The notes under the pieces are model-generated. The model saw only the letters and a list, made by a program, of their open reading frames with translations. It did no database searches and was not told the DNA's origin. A stretch of DNA of 64,000 nt from Solenopsis invicta (taxonomy: Eukaryota > Arthropoda > Insecta > Hymenoptera > Formicidae). The translations under genes and the position numbers were made by a program. The DNA is taken from assembly GCF_016802725.1 (NCBI RefSeq), contig NC_052667.1:15281346-15345345 (forward strand), given 5' to 3'. Shown one piece after another: positions 20,700 to 32,162 of the stretch. Every line of letters starts with the position of its first letter. Within the stretch, counting starts at the first letter, position 1.

Positions 20700-23440
20700 C
20701 TTCCTATTCCTTTTTCCATTCTTCTTCCAATCACTCTCTTTCACACCCTTTTCTTTATACTCTCCCTCTCACTCACACTCTTTGTCATGATTTCTTCCGC
20801 TCCTTCCTCTCTCGCTCTTCCTTCCGTTCTCTTATTTTCTTTCTTTCATTCCATCTTCCTCTCTGAATTCTTCCAGCTTCCTCAACCATTCCTCTTCCTC
20901 TCCATCCTCCTCTGGCACTTTCTCCACTTTTTCTTCCTAGCTCCTTTTTGCCTCCCAACTTTTACTTTTTTCTCATACATGTTCCCACGATTCCTGCTCC
21001 ATTCCACACATTTTGCATTTCCTGTCTTCCTCACTTGCCCAATAGTTCCTCTCTTTCATTCCTTTCTCCAGTTTATATTTAGCTACTCTTTTCCACCTAT
21101 TTTCTACCCATCCCGTTCTTAGATATTTCTTAAATATTTTTTTTTTTAATAATCTTGTATCCTTTATTCTCCTTTGATCCTTTTATTTTTTCCCCCCTAT
21201 ATCTTTCCTTTTTTTGTTTCTCCTTAGCTTTCTCCTCTGCAAAAATCAAACACCTCCTCCCCCCTTTTCACTTTCATTTTCTTCACTTCTATTTCTCTAT
21301 CCTCAAAGAAATCTTTTTTTTTCTTTTTTCTCTTCCGACATCTTTTCTCCTTTCCGCGTTCTCTCCTTTCCGCGTTCTCTCCTTTCCGCGTTCTCTCCTT
21401 TGTTTCTTCCCTACATCTTCTCGTCAATTCACTTTCTTTTTCCTGCACTAATTTTTCCTCAAATCCTCAAGTCCTCAAATTCCCGCCCTTGTCCTCAGTT
21501 TATCAAGTAACAATTCTCCCCTTAATAAATATCCAGGTATTCTCCAACGTATCCCCAGAACCCATTTCAAATATTTCTCCTGTATCTTCTCAACCACTTT
21601 TCTCTCCTTCCAACTTTAAATTTCTACACCGTACACCAACACCGTCCAGACCAGTGCATCGAAGAGCCATATCCTTTTCCCCCAGTCCGCTTAAAATTTT
21701 CTCTTCTTTATCCCCAAACTTATCCCATTACTGTTATTTCCCTTATCACTCTATCCTTTATCTGCTTATCCTGCTTACCATTTCTCTGGAACACGTATCC
21801 TAGGTAATTAAATTTTCTCATTTCCTCCAACACCTTCCCCTCCCATCTTTAACTAACCTTTTTCTTTCTTTCCTTTTTCTCAAACCTCATCATCTACGAT
21901 TTTCCCGTGTTTACTATTAATCCCTTTCTTTTTATATCTTTCAAATCTTCCTATCATTGCTCTCATTTCGTCCTCTTCCTCGGCTATCAGCACCATCCAC
22001 GTAGGTTAACGTGTATATTCTTTTTTCTTTCAACCTCACCTCTTCCACCTATTTCCCATATATTTCTCCACGTCCGCGGTTAGGGTGTTAAATAAGGAAG
22101 GGCTCAGTGGACATTCTTATTTTACTCCTTTACTTGTCCAAAATGCCTCACTCTATTTTTCACCAATTCTTACCCCACTTTTTGTCTCCTTTTCTCTTTC
22201 CTTTTTTCCTTCCAAAATTCTCTCCACTTTTTCCCTAAATAACTCTTTCCCTATTTCTGTCCACTCCTAGTTCCTTACCTTTTGACTTCTCTTTTTTACT
22301 CTTCCCTCCTCTTTAATTGAGATTACCACTGGGAAGTAGTCCAAGTTTACATTCTCCACTACCTCCACTCTTAACACTCTGTTCCATACTTCCCCATCTG
22401 CTATTTCGTAGTTTAGTACTGACTTCCCTCTTGCCCCTGCGTACATCCACATCTCCTCCCTATTTTTTTTACCGCACCCATTATATATAAACCAATTTAT
22501 CTTTTCCAATATTTCTACCATCACTCATCTTTTCCTGTTTATTTTTTTATTTCGACTTTCTCTCTTTTTTTTTTCTCATATTTTGCCCTTTCTTTTTCCC
22601 TCTCTTATCTCTCCTTTCCCACCACCCATCCATCTCCCTCGTCCTTGCATTAAAGTCCCTACCAATTATTGTCCTCATTCCCTTCCTCTTTTCCTTCATC
22701 CAGTCCCTAATCACTTCTTCTTCAAATCTCCATTGACATAAACCCCTATGATCCTCTACCTCTCCTTTTTTATTCTTATCCTTGTTGTTATTATCTTTTC
22801 TATTTCTTCCTCCTTCTCCTCTATTTCCTCTAATCCCTTTCCTTACTCCCATTAACATTCCCCCCATTGCCTTGCTTTTCTTTTTTTTTTTGCCAGTTGC
22901 ACTTTTCAATTAAATTCCCTTGGTAATCTTTTTCTTACTTTGTCCCATCCTTTTTTCTTTATCCACGTCTCTGCTAATACCACCACATCCCATTTCGCAA
23001 TCCCCCTCCAGAAATCTTTATCCTTGTTTCCAATTTTTGCCACGTTCTAAAAATTTCCTTACCCGCATTTTCTTCTTACCTTGTTCCCTACCTTGCCTTC
23101 TTTTTTCCCTAGCATTCCTTTTTCGTTCTATCCTTCTCTCTGCAATATCTTCTTCATTCTCTCTCTATCAACCTACTTCCCCCATTATTCTCTCTTTTTC
23201 TTGCTTCTTTCCATTTACTCTTTTTTCCCTTTCTCCGAATTTTTTACCACTCCATTTTCTTTTATCTTTCCCATTTTATCTCTCAGAGTTTTCCTTTTCT
23301 CATCCCAAAACCACCATTCTCCTTCATTTTTTATTTTATTATTCTCTACAAATACTCTTGCTCCCTTGTTTTCTTTGCTCTGGCTACCTTCTTTATCTTC
23401 CATTTGCTTTGCCTCTCTCTCCATGTTAAATCATGTTTTA
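20700..23440 (-). mobile_element. Purine-biased non-LTR retrotransposon, main part (minus strand)
   Basis: The plus strand is extremely pyrimidine-rich for nearly 2.8 kb because the coding strand of this LINE is purine-rich (Lys, Glu, Arg, Gly codons). On the minus strand, in 5' to 3' order, one finds an ORF1-like C-terminus (23215-23424, with GEWWFWDEKRKTLRDK), an endonuclease region (22547-22909, with IIGRDFNARTREMDGWW; 22267-22524, with the GARGKSVLNYEIADGEVW block) and an RT remnant near 21900-22015 (LIAEEEDEMRAMIGRFE). It has many stops and frameshifts. Long plus-strand frames through it are Ser/Phe/Leu shadows. Confidence 0.7.
22267..22909 (-). pseudogene. Endonuclease domain of the purine-biased LINE
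   Basis: Two minus-strand frames separated by a frameshift carry the endonuclease. RGLCQWRFEEEVIRDW and the IGRDFNARTREMDG motif (the GDFNA block of EEP nucleases) lie at 22547-22760. The C-terminal GARGKSVLNY block and NVNLDYFPVV, in place of the usual SDH-P-V, lie at 22330-22450. Loss of the SDH histidine and the frame break indicate inactivity. In the intact family this nuclease nicks the target to prime reverse transcription. Confidence 0.65.
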
Positions 23441-23444
23441 TTTT

Positions 23445-24300
23445 AACATGGAGAAATCCTCATGGATACCCCCTCCCGGGATGGAGAGGGGCGGTTATGT
23501 CGGACTCCTACACGCTAAAACCCCATGGTGGTCCTTCTATCAAAGTGATGTGGGGGCGCTTCGAGATTGCATGCATTTCAACAGGCGTTTCCCGAGCCGC
23601 TGCCCCCCTCCCTTCCTCCAGAAGGGAGAAGAGAGCCTCCTTGTAAGGGGTATTACTACCCCCAAAGGCTGTTGCGAGACCACCACGCAATGGTTCCCAC
23701 TCCGCGCGGGTTGCGTGCAATGGGTGTTCCCATGACAGCTGACCCCACGACTGCCCCCTGCAACCCCGCAGCCCCGGGGGAAGGGAGCCTGGGTAGCCGC
23801 GAAGGACGGCAGAGCAATAAAGCAAAGCTCTGCGCACCCATAGGGAATTTCCCCATTTCGGAGCTCGGAGGGTTACAGGGCCTAGGCGTACGCCCGATCT
23901 CTTCGCCCTTTCCTTCTTTTTCTAATTGGATCTTCAGGATTGTTTTTCTTCTCTCTTTCCGCGCTTTCCTTCCGCAAGATGACGTCTTCGCAGAAAGAGA
24001 GCGCCGCGTCCCAGGTTTCTTCCCACCCTTCGGCGAGCTTGACCTAGACCATGCTCTCCAGGGAGAACTCCTCCTCTTTAATCTCTAGGGCACAGAGGAA
24101 ATCTTGGTGGGCATCTTCACAGGCTGGATAGTCGATTAGAATATGGTTCCCCGTGTCCCTCTGCGTCCCACAGTGATGGCACACACTGGTGGGTTCACGG
24201 CATATTTTGTGTAGGTATTTACCAAAACAGTCATGCTCGGTGAGTACCTTTTTTTTATATTGGGAAACATGCTTCATGGGTCCCTGTGCTTGTGAGGACA
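23445..24300 (-). mobile_element. R1-type LINE fragment A1 (3' end)
   Basis: A 5'-truncated minus-strand R1-type fragment. The C-terminal zinc-finger region is at 24044-24277 (HDCFGKYLHKI, then CHHCGTQRDTGNH), followed by roughly 600 bp of GC-rich 3' UTR. In the finger the fourth ligand position reads Tyr where relatives have Cys (EVCPAW-type), so the domain is damaged. Confidence 0.65.
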
Positions 24301-26290
24301 GGACGCGGGGTATGTGGGACTTGCAAACCTATACTTGGCCGGCATACCAACTAAAACCCAACTTTTTCCGGCGTCTGGGTTATGGACGGACTACGGGATC
24401 GATCTATGCATCCATCGCGATCAGTCCTAACTCAAATGGGTTTCCCCTCGAGAGCAGGGACCCCCTCCGGAGTTAGCAACTGAGACTCGACCGAAATCGA
24501 GCCCCGGTCGTCCGAATCCGAATGACTGGAGGTGCGACGGGCTCTGCCCTAGGTTTGCACTCCCGCATTTCAAGCTCCAGACGGGTTAGTCGGGCAACTA
24601 CCCCGCCGCTGATTTCGCCCAAGGCGTACCTCCTCAACAGTGGAGAGGGTAGGGTCCTCTGTCCGATCTAGTCGGCGCTATGAGTGTCCCCCCTCCCCAC
24701 TGTTCCTTCTCGGTTGCTCTCTCCCTCCTTAAAGAAAGGGGGGGGGGGAACGCCAGCGAGCTATCACTGGCGGCAACATATTTGTCGCCGGCAGGACGCC
24801 AGCGATCTCCAAGTTAGGGAAGGGAGAGGGCGACAGATTCACCATCTTCTTCCTCACTTCCTCTCCCTGGGGGGAAGGAGGGGGATCTATTGATGTTGTC
24901 GTAGGTACACATCTCTCCTTCTCTTCACCCTTTGCTTCCTGTCCGGCGGAGCCAAGGGGTCATTCTTCCGTTTTCTTTCATAACACTGACGCAGAAGGAG
25001 GCCACCGCATTCCAGCCCTTGGGCCCGTCCAACATTCTCCTCACTATAGCAGGAAGGGAGAAGCCACCCCTATCCTGTCAGTGAGGGCACGGCGCTCGTT
25101 GACCCACACGGGGCACACCTCAAATGTGTGCTGCGCCGTGTCCCTCTCCTCTGGGCAGTGGTGGCACTTAATGGAGGCCTCTCGCTCAGTCTTCTCGTGC
25201 AGATACTCTCCGAAGCAACCGTGCCCGGAGAGCACCTGCGTCGTGCGGAAGAAGAGGACCCCACTTTCCTTCCCAACCCATTCTTCTAGGACGTGCCCGA
25301 AGGCCTCGATTATCCTTAGTTCGGCTCTGGCGTGGGGCAGTCGCTCTTGCTAGTGCAAGATTGCGTTACGGCGGGCCGTATTGCGCTTGGCCGCCACCAT
25401 CATGTGTGACCGGCTCGCCCCTACGGGTAAGCTCCTTTTTCCATTCGTAGACCTCGGTCAGAGACCGAGCTACGTACACTTAAGGGGTCGAGCCGGCCAG
25501 CACACATACCACCTCCCATAGAATGGTGCCGTACGCCCGCGCCACCCTGATGGCCATTCTCCGCTGTTCCCTGTGCAGGAGCCTGCAGTTTTTTGCGGAG
25601 GCCACCAGGGCGTCGCACCATACGGGCGCACCATATAGTGCGATTGAGCGCACCACCCCCATGTAGAGGCAGCGGACCTCCTTGCATGGGCCCCTCAGGT
25701 TGGGCATAATGCGGCTAAAATTGGAAACCGCATCGCCCAACCTGATGGCCAGCTTTTCAAAACAAGGCCGGAAACCTCATTTTGAGTCAAGGATCAGTCC
25801 CAGATATTTCATTTGGGACTTCACTTTGACTCGAGTTCCCTCCACAACCAGAGACTGTAAGCGTGGCCCCTTTTTGTTAGGCCCCCCAAATTAGATAGCC
25901 TCGGTTCTTTCGAGGGCCACTTTAAGGCTCAGGAGGCGTATTCTCCTCAGCACAAGTCTGATGTCTTCTCTGGCCACGCGTCTCGCCTCAGTCCAGGTGT
26001 CCTCGGAGATGACGACCAGGGTGTCGTCAGCGTAGCACCAACGACACCCCCGCAGGGAGGTGGTGATCGAGTGTTCAATCATAACCGATATTCCACAGGA
26101 GCGATCCTAAGACCGACCTCTGTGGCACCCCCCTGCTGACCACCTTGCGCATGGTGCCGCCATCCCGGTTCCGATACGAAACCACCTGGTCGCCAAGATA
26201 GGCCCCAACCAACTCCTTCAGGAAAGGAGAAAATCTCTTTTTCTTGAAAAAAAGAAGGGGCAGGCGATCTTATGAGCGAGACCACCCGCC
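24301..26290 (-). mobile_element. R1-type LINE fragment A2 (RT to 3' UTR)
   Basis: On the minus strand from 26290 down: RT with ELVGAYLGDQVVSYRNR and a VPQRSVLGSLLW block (about 26100-26260, frame-shifted), the active site CYADDTLVV (about 26000-26040), the post-RT segment GAPVWCDALVAS (25600-25640) and an intact CCHC finger CHHCPEERDTAQHTFEVC (25110-25165). The 3' UTR covers about 24301-25040 and includes a run of about ten G at 24739-24748. The copy is 5' truncated and has several frameshifts. Confidence 0.72.
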
Positions 26291-26840
26291 GCCGTTCTGT
26301 TTGGCAGCTAATCCTGCCGCCCTACTTAACTTAAGGACGGTTGATCCCTATCTACGCTAAAAGAAGGGTTCCGGCACCCTCCTTCTGGCCAGGGAAGACC
26401 GTACGCGTGTGCTCTGCAATTGTTTTATAGTAGGATTAGAGCAAAACCCCACTACACGGACACCTGTGTTGGCAGTTAAAGCCCCCACCGCACGACCCTT
26501 CTAAAATAGATAAATATGCACCTTGATGGGTGCATACTCAAATGCACCCTGATGGGTGCGCCCGTCCTCGTTTATCTGGAAACCACGAGCTCGGGTTGGG
26601 GCAGGATTGAGATCGTCAGCACGATCCAGCAAGGGGTAGGCCGATCCAAGCTTTCATGTGCGACGACGATAGCGTAACTCCAACCACCGGTCAGGGCACG
26701 CTATAAATCTTAGAGACGCTTTCGACATTGGCGAGTAGCACCCTGGACCCGATCGCCAGACAAATGAGGAAGGCGAGTCCCTTCTACCGATGAATGGTTT
26801 CAAAATCTGGATCCCTCCACCATTCATCACTCCTACCCGT
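26291..26840. other. GC-rich sequence between R1 fragment A2 and the tandem array
   Basis: No coding motif is recognisable. Two near-identical GATGGGTGC-containing segments (26524-26560) form a short direct repeat. It is probably the distal 3' UTR of the R1-type element whose RT lies at 28860-29830. Confidence 0.35.
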
Positions 26841-28330
26841 TTCTCTGCCTCCAAGTTTTATACTAGGGGGAAGGCAGACTTCTGTTGACCGGTGTGCAAC
26901 ACACGACTTTCTTCCGTGGGAGACACTGTCTATCCACCTCCACCTACCCGTGTTCCTGCTTCCGAGTTTTAGACTAGGGGGAAGGCAGACCCTTGCTGAT
27001 CAATTTGTGACACATGAACTTGCAGCGGAAACGCTCGCCACGAGTACAACGGCACACACTTCTTCTTACCCGTTTCCCTGCTTCCGCATTTTATACAGGA
27101 TGAAGCAGACTCCTGTCTTGGAGAGAGACTGATCACAAGTGATCACTTTCCCTCCACGCGTGCGAAACAACCCTCCCGTCCCCCTCTTTTCCACCGGTTT
27201 TTATACAGGCAGAGGACGATATCTGTTTGCGATGTGTGACACCGGTGACCTTGTTTGGTAGACGTTACCCCGTCGCTTCTACCCGTGTCCCTGTTTTTGT
27301 GTTTTAAACTAAGGGAAGGCAGACCCCTGCTGACCGATGTGCAACACGTACGTTCCCACGTGGGAGGAACGCGTCAATCCACTTCTACCTACTTGTGTCC
27401 CTGCATCCGAGTTTTTATACGAGGGGGAATGCAAACCACTATTGGTGAGATGTCAAGCTTTGAAACTATGTCCCTCTACCTTCCATTCCTCGCCTGACCC
27501 GCGACTCAGAGAGAACTCCCGCCGACCCGAGTCATCTCCCTCGCAGCGAGTTGCGAGAAAGTGCTTACCCGAGTCTCCATCGCGGAAACGAAGCTATCTT
27601 AACCTACCGCGTTGCAACCAGACAATATTTTCTCCAGGGGACTGGCAGGCCCCTGTTGGTGCTGCGTGAGTTTGGGACTTCAGTCCCTCCTTCACCCAGC
27701 ACCACTATTTGTTTCTCTGCCTCCGTATTTTATACAGGGGAGGCATCGAACCCTATGTGGCGATGTGTAACATCAGCGGCATGCTTTTGATACTTGTATG
27801 TCACCGTGTCTATCCACCGCCTCTATCCGTGTTTCTGCCCTCTGCCTCCGAGTTTTAAACTAGGTAGGGGCAAACCCCTGCTAGCCGATGTGTGACACAT
27901 AAACTCACAGCCCTTTCAGTGTGAGAACTGCGTCAATCTACCTCTACTTGCCCGAAAACACGCGGGAAGCTAAGTCCTCCCTACCCCACCCCCATATGCG
28001 TCCGATTATGTATACAGGCAGAGAAAGTTACTTGTTTGCAGTGTGTGACATCAGCGACTCCCTTTGATCTTGGAAGACCTCAGCGTCTATCCACCGCACC
28101 TACCTGTGTCTCTGCATCCGAGTTTTTATACGAGGGGGAATGCAGATCCCTGTTGGTGGGATGTTAGGCTTCGGACCACCCCGGTAGTGACTTCTCCACT
28201 ATCCATCCCCCGCCTATCCCGTGCCTCAGAGAATTCCAACGCCGTCTCTGAGTACTCGCCTTGCAACGGTTTGCAAGACAGGAATCCTACCCGGTACTCC
28301 CATTGTGGAATTTGTTATCTAGCGGGGTGG
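26840..28330. repeat. Tandem array of ~110-bp units with higher-order structure
   Basis: A core resembling CCGAGTTTTATACTAGGGGG, then GCAGACCCCTGCTG and GATGTGTGACAC, recurs near 26853, 26963, 27085, 27195, 27299, 27408, 27725, 27848, 28005 and 28118. Spacing is mostly 104-126 bp. The segment 27400-27620 is repeated as a block at 28110-28330 (both have a unit ending GAGGGGGAATGCA, then the CGACTCAGAGAGAACTCC / GCCTCAGAGAATTCC region). This indicates a higher-order repeat of about 710 bp. Confidence 0.75.
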
Positions 28331-29830
28331 TGACCGTTCAAGTGCAATACCGGCCAAGGCCGCTACACCCAAGAGTCCTACACCCGGGTGCCAACGCGGT
28401 GGCACCAGCCTATTGCCTTCAGATTCGGGACTTGAGCGCTACGCTTTGGGTCTTTCCTCTTTCAGCCAGCCCTTCCGGGGAATCGCACGCCCGGGCGGGT
28501 GAAATAACACTTCTCGTGATTTCTTCAGGGGGGAGAGATACGAGTTTTGCCCATTTGCGAGACGGCTTGAGGTTATTCCTACCTCTGTTTCTAATCGGAG
28601 GGCTTTGCGCCCGTTCTTTCGAACCATGACCGCTTTGCCCGTGGCGCAGCCAGGTTTCTCCGTCCAAAGTTCAGAATGACGCGTCCTCGATACGCGCACC
28701 CTGCTCGAAAACGTGCCACTTCCGGTGAAGTGACATGTGGTGGGCTCTTAGACCTGCTTTTCGCTAGGAAAGCGGAAGCCCCCTTATCACGACAAAGTGG
28801 CTCAAATCGAGGGGGCCCAGTGAGCACTTGCACTAATCTATAAGAAAGGGGTCCGAAGTGTCGCCGTTCCACCCAGTCAACCAAAACCGGGCGGATGGCT
28901 CCGACAGTGCGAGCGCCCCACCTGACGTTGGCAAAGTGCTCCCCCCTTTCTCACTCCCGGCTTTTCGCACGGAACCGCCATATTTCCTGCCGTGCGTCCA
29001 GGAAGCTGCCGCGGGATTCTCCCGGCGCGCAATACTCTCTGTGTACGCGTCCGCATATAGCCGCGCTGCGAGATCCCACGGCAGCGTCCCCGCTACAACG
29101 GTCGCCGCATTGTAGGAGGTGGTTTTGCACCTCCGTGCAACTCGAACGGCCAGCCTCCGCTCCAGAGGACCGTTTTGATACGGCGGTTGACCATTATGTC
29201 CGGGTACTATACGTGGGCACTATACATCACGATGGATTGTACCACCCCCAGATATAAGCGGCGAGCCCTTCCCCTAACCTAAGCCCCCGGAGGTTGGGCA
29301 TGAGCCTCCTCAAACTGGAGGCTACCGCCCGCACCCGAGGAGCCAATCGCAAAAAATGTGGCTAAAACGTCCAATGGCTATCGAGGACGAGACCCAGATA
29401 TTCCATCCGGGTCCCGATTTCTATTTAGACCCCTCGACGGCTAACTGGGCCCCGCGAAGCGGCCTCCTCACCTGAGGCCTGGCAAACCAGACCGTCTCGG
29501 TCTTTTGGAGAGCCACTTCTAGGCCCAGCGTCCCACCAGGTGTGCCATCCCAGTCTGTGCCAGTCGGATGGTAGTCCCTCAGTCTCGCTCTCAAGCCAGG
29601 AGTAGCGTGTCGTCGGCGTAACGTACTACTCCCAGCCCTCGGGGGAGGGCACCCCGGAGGACCCAATCGTATCCGAAGTCCCATAGGAGCGGCCCCAGGA
29701 CCCGATCCCTGCGGAACCCCGCGATGGATCCCCGCTTTTTGGATCTGCCCATATTGCCCCGGGTAGCTTATGCCCCTATCCCGGAGGTAGTCCCCGATTA
29801 CTGCTCTGAGATACGCTGGCACTCAATGAT
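28331..29830 (-). mobile_element. R1-type LINE fragment B (RT and post-RT)
   Basis: From 29830 down on the minus strand: AVIGDYLRDRGISYPGQYGQ and GIHRGVPQGS of RT, a frame-shifted region where YADD would lie, then LGLEVALQKTETVWFARP (about 29470-29530). The post-RT region with LPWDLAARLYADAYTE is near 29030-29080. Coding traces end near 28850, and GC-rich 3' UTR continues into the tandem array. It is a different R1-type family from A1/A2, judged by RT sequence. Confidence 0.68.
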
Positions 29831-29896
29831 ACCGGAGTGCACGGCGTATGCACTCTCATGGAAGAGTGTTGAACGCATTGGCTATGCCAAGAATTA

Positions 29897-29966
29897 AGAG
29901 TTAGGGGAAGAGAACGCAGTGGAAGTATACCCCCATACTTCCACTGCGTTCTCTTCTTCTAACTCT
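29897..29966. repeat. 32-bp hairpin with 6-nt loop
   Basis: The left arm 29897-29928 and right arm 29935-29966 are complementary at 30 of 32 positions; the loop is ACCCCC. It lies exactly at the junction between R1 fragment B and the resumed purine-biased LINE. Confidence 0.88.
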
Positions 29967-30490
29967 AAATTTTTTCAATTCCTTTTTTTTAAAACCTTCC
30001 CTTACCTCTTTCTCTGACGATTCCCTCATCTCCGCTATTTTGCCTTCATCCATCCTTCTTCCTACTCTTGTTCGGTTGACGCTCTACTTTTCCTCTACTT
30101 GTGGCGTCTGCCAATTGGACAAGCCGGATGGAATGCGTTTGCGGATGCACTACCGTCCATACGCGCTTTTACTTTCTTTTTCCGTGCTTTCCCGCAAACA
30201 GCTTCTCTTCTCTACTACCTTCGTGCTTCACGATTGCTCGTGCGCGCTTCGCTTCTCCTCCTTTTCCCCTACCGCACTACCAGCTCTACACTTCCACATT
30301 TCCTCAACCTCACGTACATTTCTACTCACTCTATCTCTTTCAGCTCTTCATCACTCTCTCTCCGCACACATTCCACCACTCAACTCTTACTACTCCATCC
30401 TCTCTTACACTCCACTCTCTTTTTCTCCGTCCTCCACTCACTCTTTGCCTCTATCTAAATTCTGGTATACCGCTTGTTTCTATGCCCAAT
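29967..30490 (-). mobile_element. Purine-biased LINE, 5' part (continuation across the R1 insertion)
   Basis: The plus strand is again strongly CT-rich. On the minus strand a start-like segment reads MDEGKIAEMRESSEKEVREG (about 30000-30060), compatible with the Lys/Glu-rich N-terminus of ORF1 in this LINE family. The remaining ORF1 and ORF2 are at 20700-23440. The R1 cluster therefore appears inserted in ORF1. The assignment rests on base composition, orientation and protein character. Confidence 0.5.
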
Positions 30491-30500
30491 TGCTCCGGAA

Positions 30501-32160
30501 ACGAAACCGCTCTAATTGATCCTAGTAGCGATTTATATTTAATGCGTGTTAGTTTTTACATGCAATTAGAAGCTCCAAAACTTGAATCTCAAGGACGATT
30601 AAATTTGATGGCGTAGGCTCTTTGGGACAAAGCACATTAAGAAGGTTTTCCGCAAATGTTACGATTGACGGCATGAATTTTACGCTATCTTTTGACATAA
30701 GTCCAAATCATTTTATTGGTCATCATGATTTATTGATAGGAGGCAAACTTTTGAATCTAGCAGAAATTTGTATTGGAAGGCGTAAAACAAGTCTTGCAAA
30801 GTTTACCAATTTTACTACTAAAGAGCAAGATACAAATTGGGCAGAAATAATGTGTATCAATGTGCAACACAATGTAGAAGTAAAAGACGACATCTTACTA
30901 CAACATGTTTAAAAAAAAACGCTATGGAATCAAGTCCAAGAATTAATAGAAAGGTATCAACCTAACAAAGTATAGCGGCCTGAAAATATGTATTGTTTTA
31001 AAAGAAGAAACGCCAGTACATCAAAATCCTTGTAGATTATTGATGGAACAACGGAAGACAATGAATCGGATCATCGCCGACTGGATGTAAAGATTTTGTG
31101 AGCTTTAGCAACTTTGACTATGCAAGTCCAATAGTCCTGGTGAAGAAAAAAAAGGCGAATCAAGGCTGTGCGTAGACTACAGACAATTAATAAAAGATTG
31201 TGAAGGATTTTTCACTGCCACTCATTGAAGATCAGTTGGACAAGTTGTTTGAAACGGAAGTGTTCTGCACGCTGGATCTCAAGAACGGTTTTTTCCATGT
31301 GCTAATAGAGGAGAAAAGTATCAAATACACCTCTTATGTAGTTCTAGATGGACAATTTAAATGTTTAGTGGTACCTTTCGGGTTATCAAATTTTTCTGTT
31401 ATTTTATCAGCGGTACATCAAAACAGTATTTTGCGAGCTGACAACAAAAGATGTAGTGATGATTTATTTAGATAACATCATTATTCCAGCCAAAGATAAA
31501 GCCGAGTCTCTAGAAAGATTAAAGCAAGTTCTTTTTATATCCCACCAGTATGGTTTACGAATCAATTGGAAGAAGTGCAACTTGCTTGTCCGTCAAGTAG
31601 ATACCTTGGGCATATAGTGAAAGAAGGCACGGTTTGGCCCTCGAATAAGAAGATCCAGGCAATGACTAGATTCCCAGAACCCACGACGATAAAGGCAATC
31701 TAAAGTTTTTTAAGATTAGCAGACTATTTTGGGAAATTTCTTCCAAATTTTGCTAAGATAGCACGACTGCTGTCGCAACTACTGAAAGACAAAGTCAAGT
31801 TCAGGTTTAAGGCGGATCCGAAGCAAGTGTTTGAAAATAGCGCTTATGAACGAGCCTGTATTAAGAATATACAGATAATGCTGATACAGAGCTTCACACA
31901 GATGCTTCTTGATTTGGCCTATTTTATTCCAAAGAAATCATGAAGACAATCTATTTCATCCAGTCTACTACGCCAGTTGAAAAACGTCTGATACAAAATA
32001 GTAATATTCAAGTTACGAACTTGAAGTATATGTGGTAATCAAGGCGCTACGAAAATTTAAAAATTTATTTATTAGGAATTGTTTGCAGATAATAACAGAC
32101 TGCAAGACTTTTGTTTAGACGATAGCAAAAAAGGACGCATGCTTACGAGTAGCTCGTTGG
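30501..32160 (+). pseudogene. Gypsy-1 protease, RT and RNase H (decayed)
   Basis: The frame resumes with ALIDPSSDLYLMR at 30509, an aspartic protease active site in which DTGS has become DPSS. Another frame (30622-30912) continues with GQSTLRRFSANV and FIGHHDLLIGG. RT blocks follow: LCVDYRQLIK (about 31158-31190), CTLDLKNGFFHVLI (31266-31310), VVPFGLSN, and YLDNIIIPAKDK near 31460-31500, where the second catalytic Asp is replaced by Asn. A connection and RNase H remnant runs to about 32160. Several stops and frameshifts separate these pieces. Confidence 0.78.
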
Positions 32161-32162
32161 GG

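Noticed and set aside
20787..23446. Plus-strand Ser/Phe/Leu-rich frames resembling membrane proteins
   Set aside because: They are shadows of a purine-rich minus-strand LINE; hydrophobicity comes from pyrimidine-rich codons.
23567..24088. 173-residue plus-strand frame
   Set aside because: It is antisense to R1-type 3' UTR and coding sequence and has no motif.
26840..28330. CRISPR-like array
   Set aside because: Units are about 110 bp, diverged and without unique spacers, in eukaryotic LINE context.
26794..28629. Plus-strand frames over the tandem array
   Set aside because: They repeat with the array units and have no known domain.
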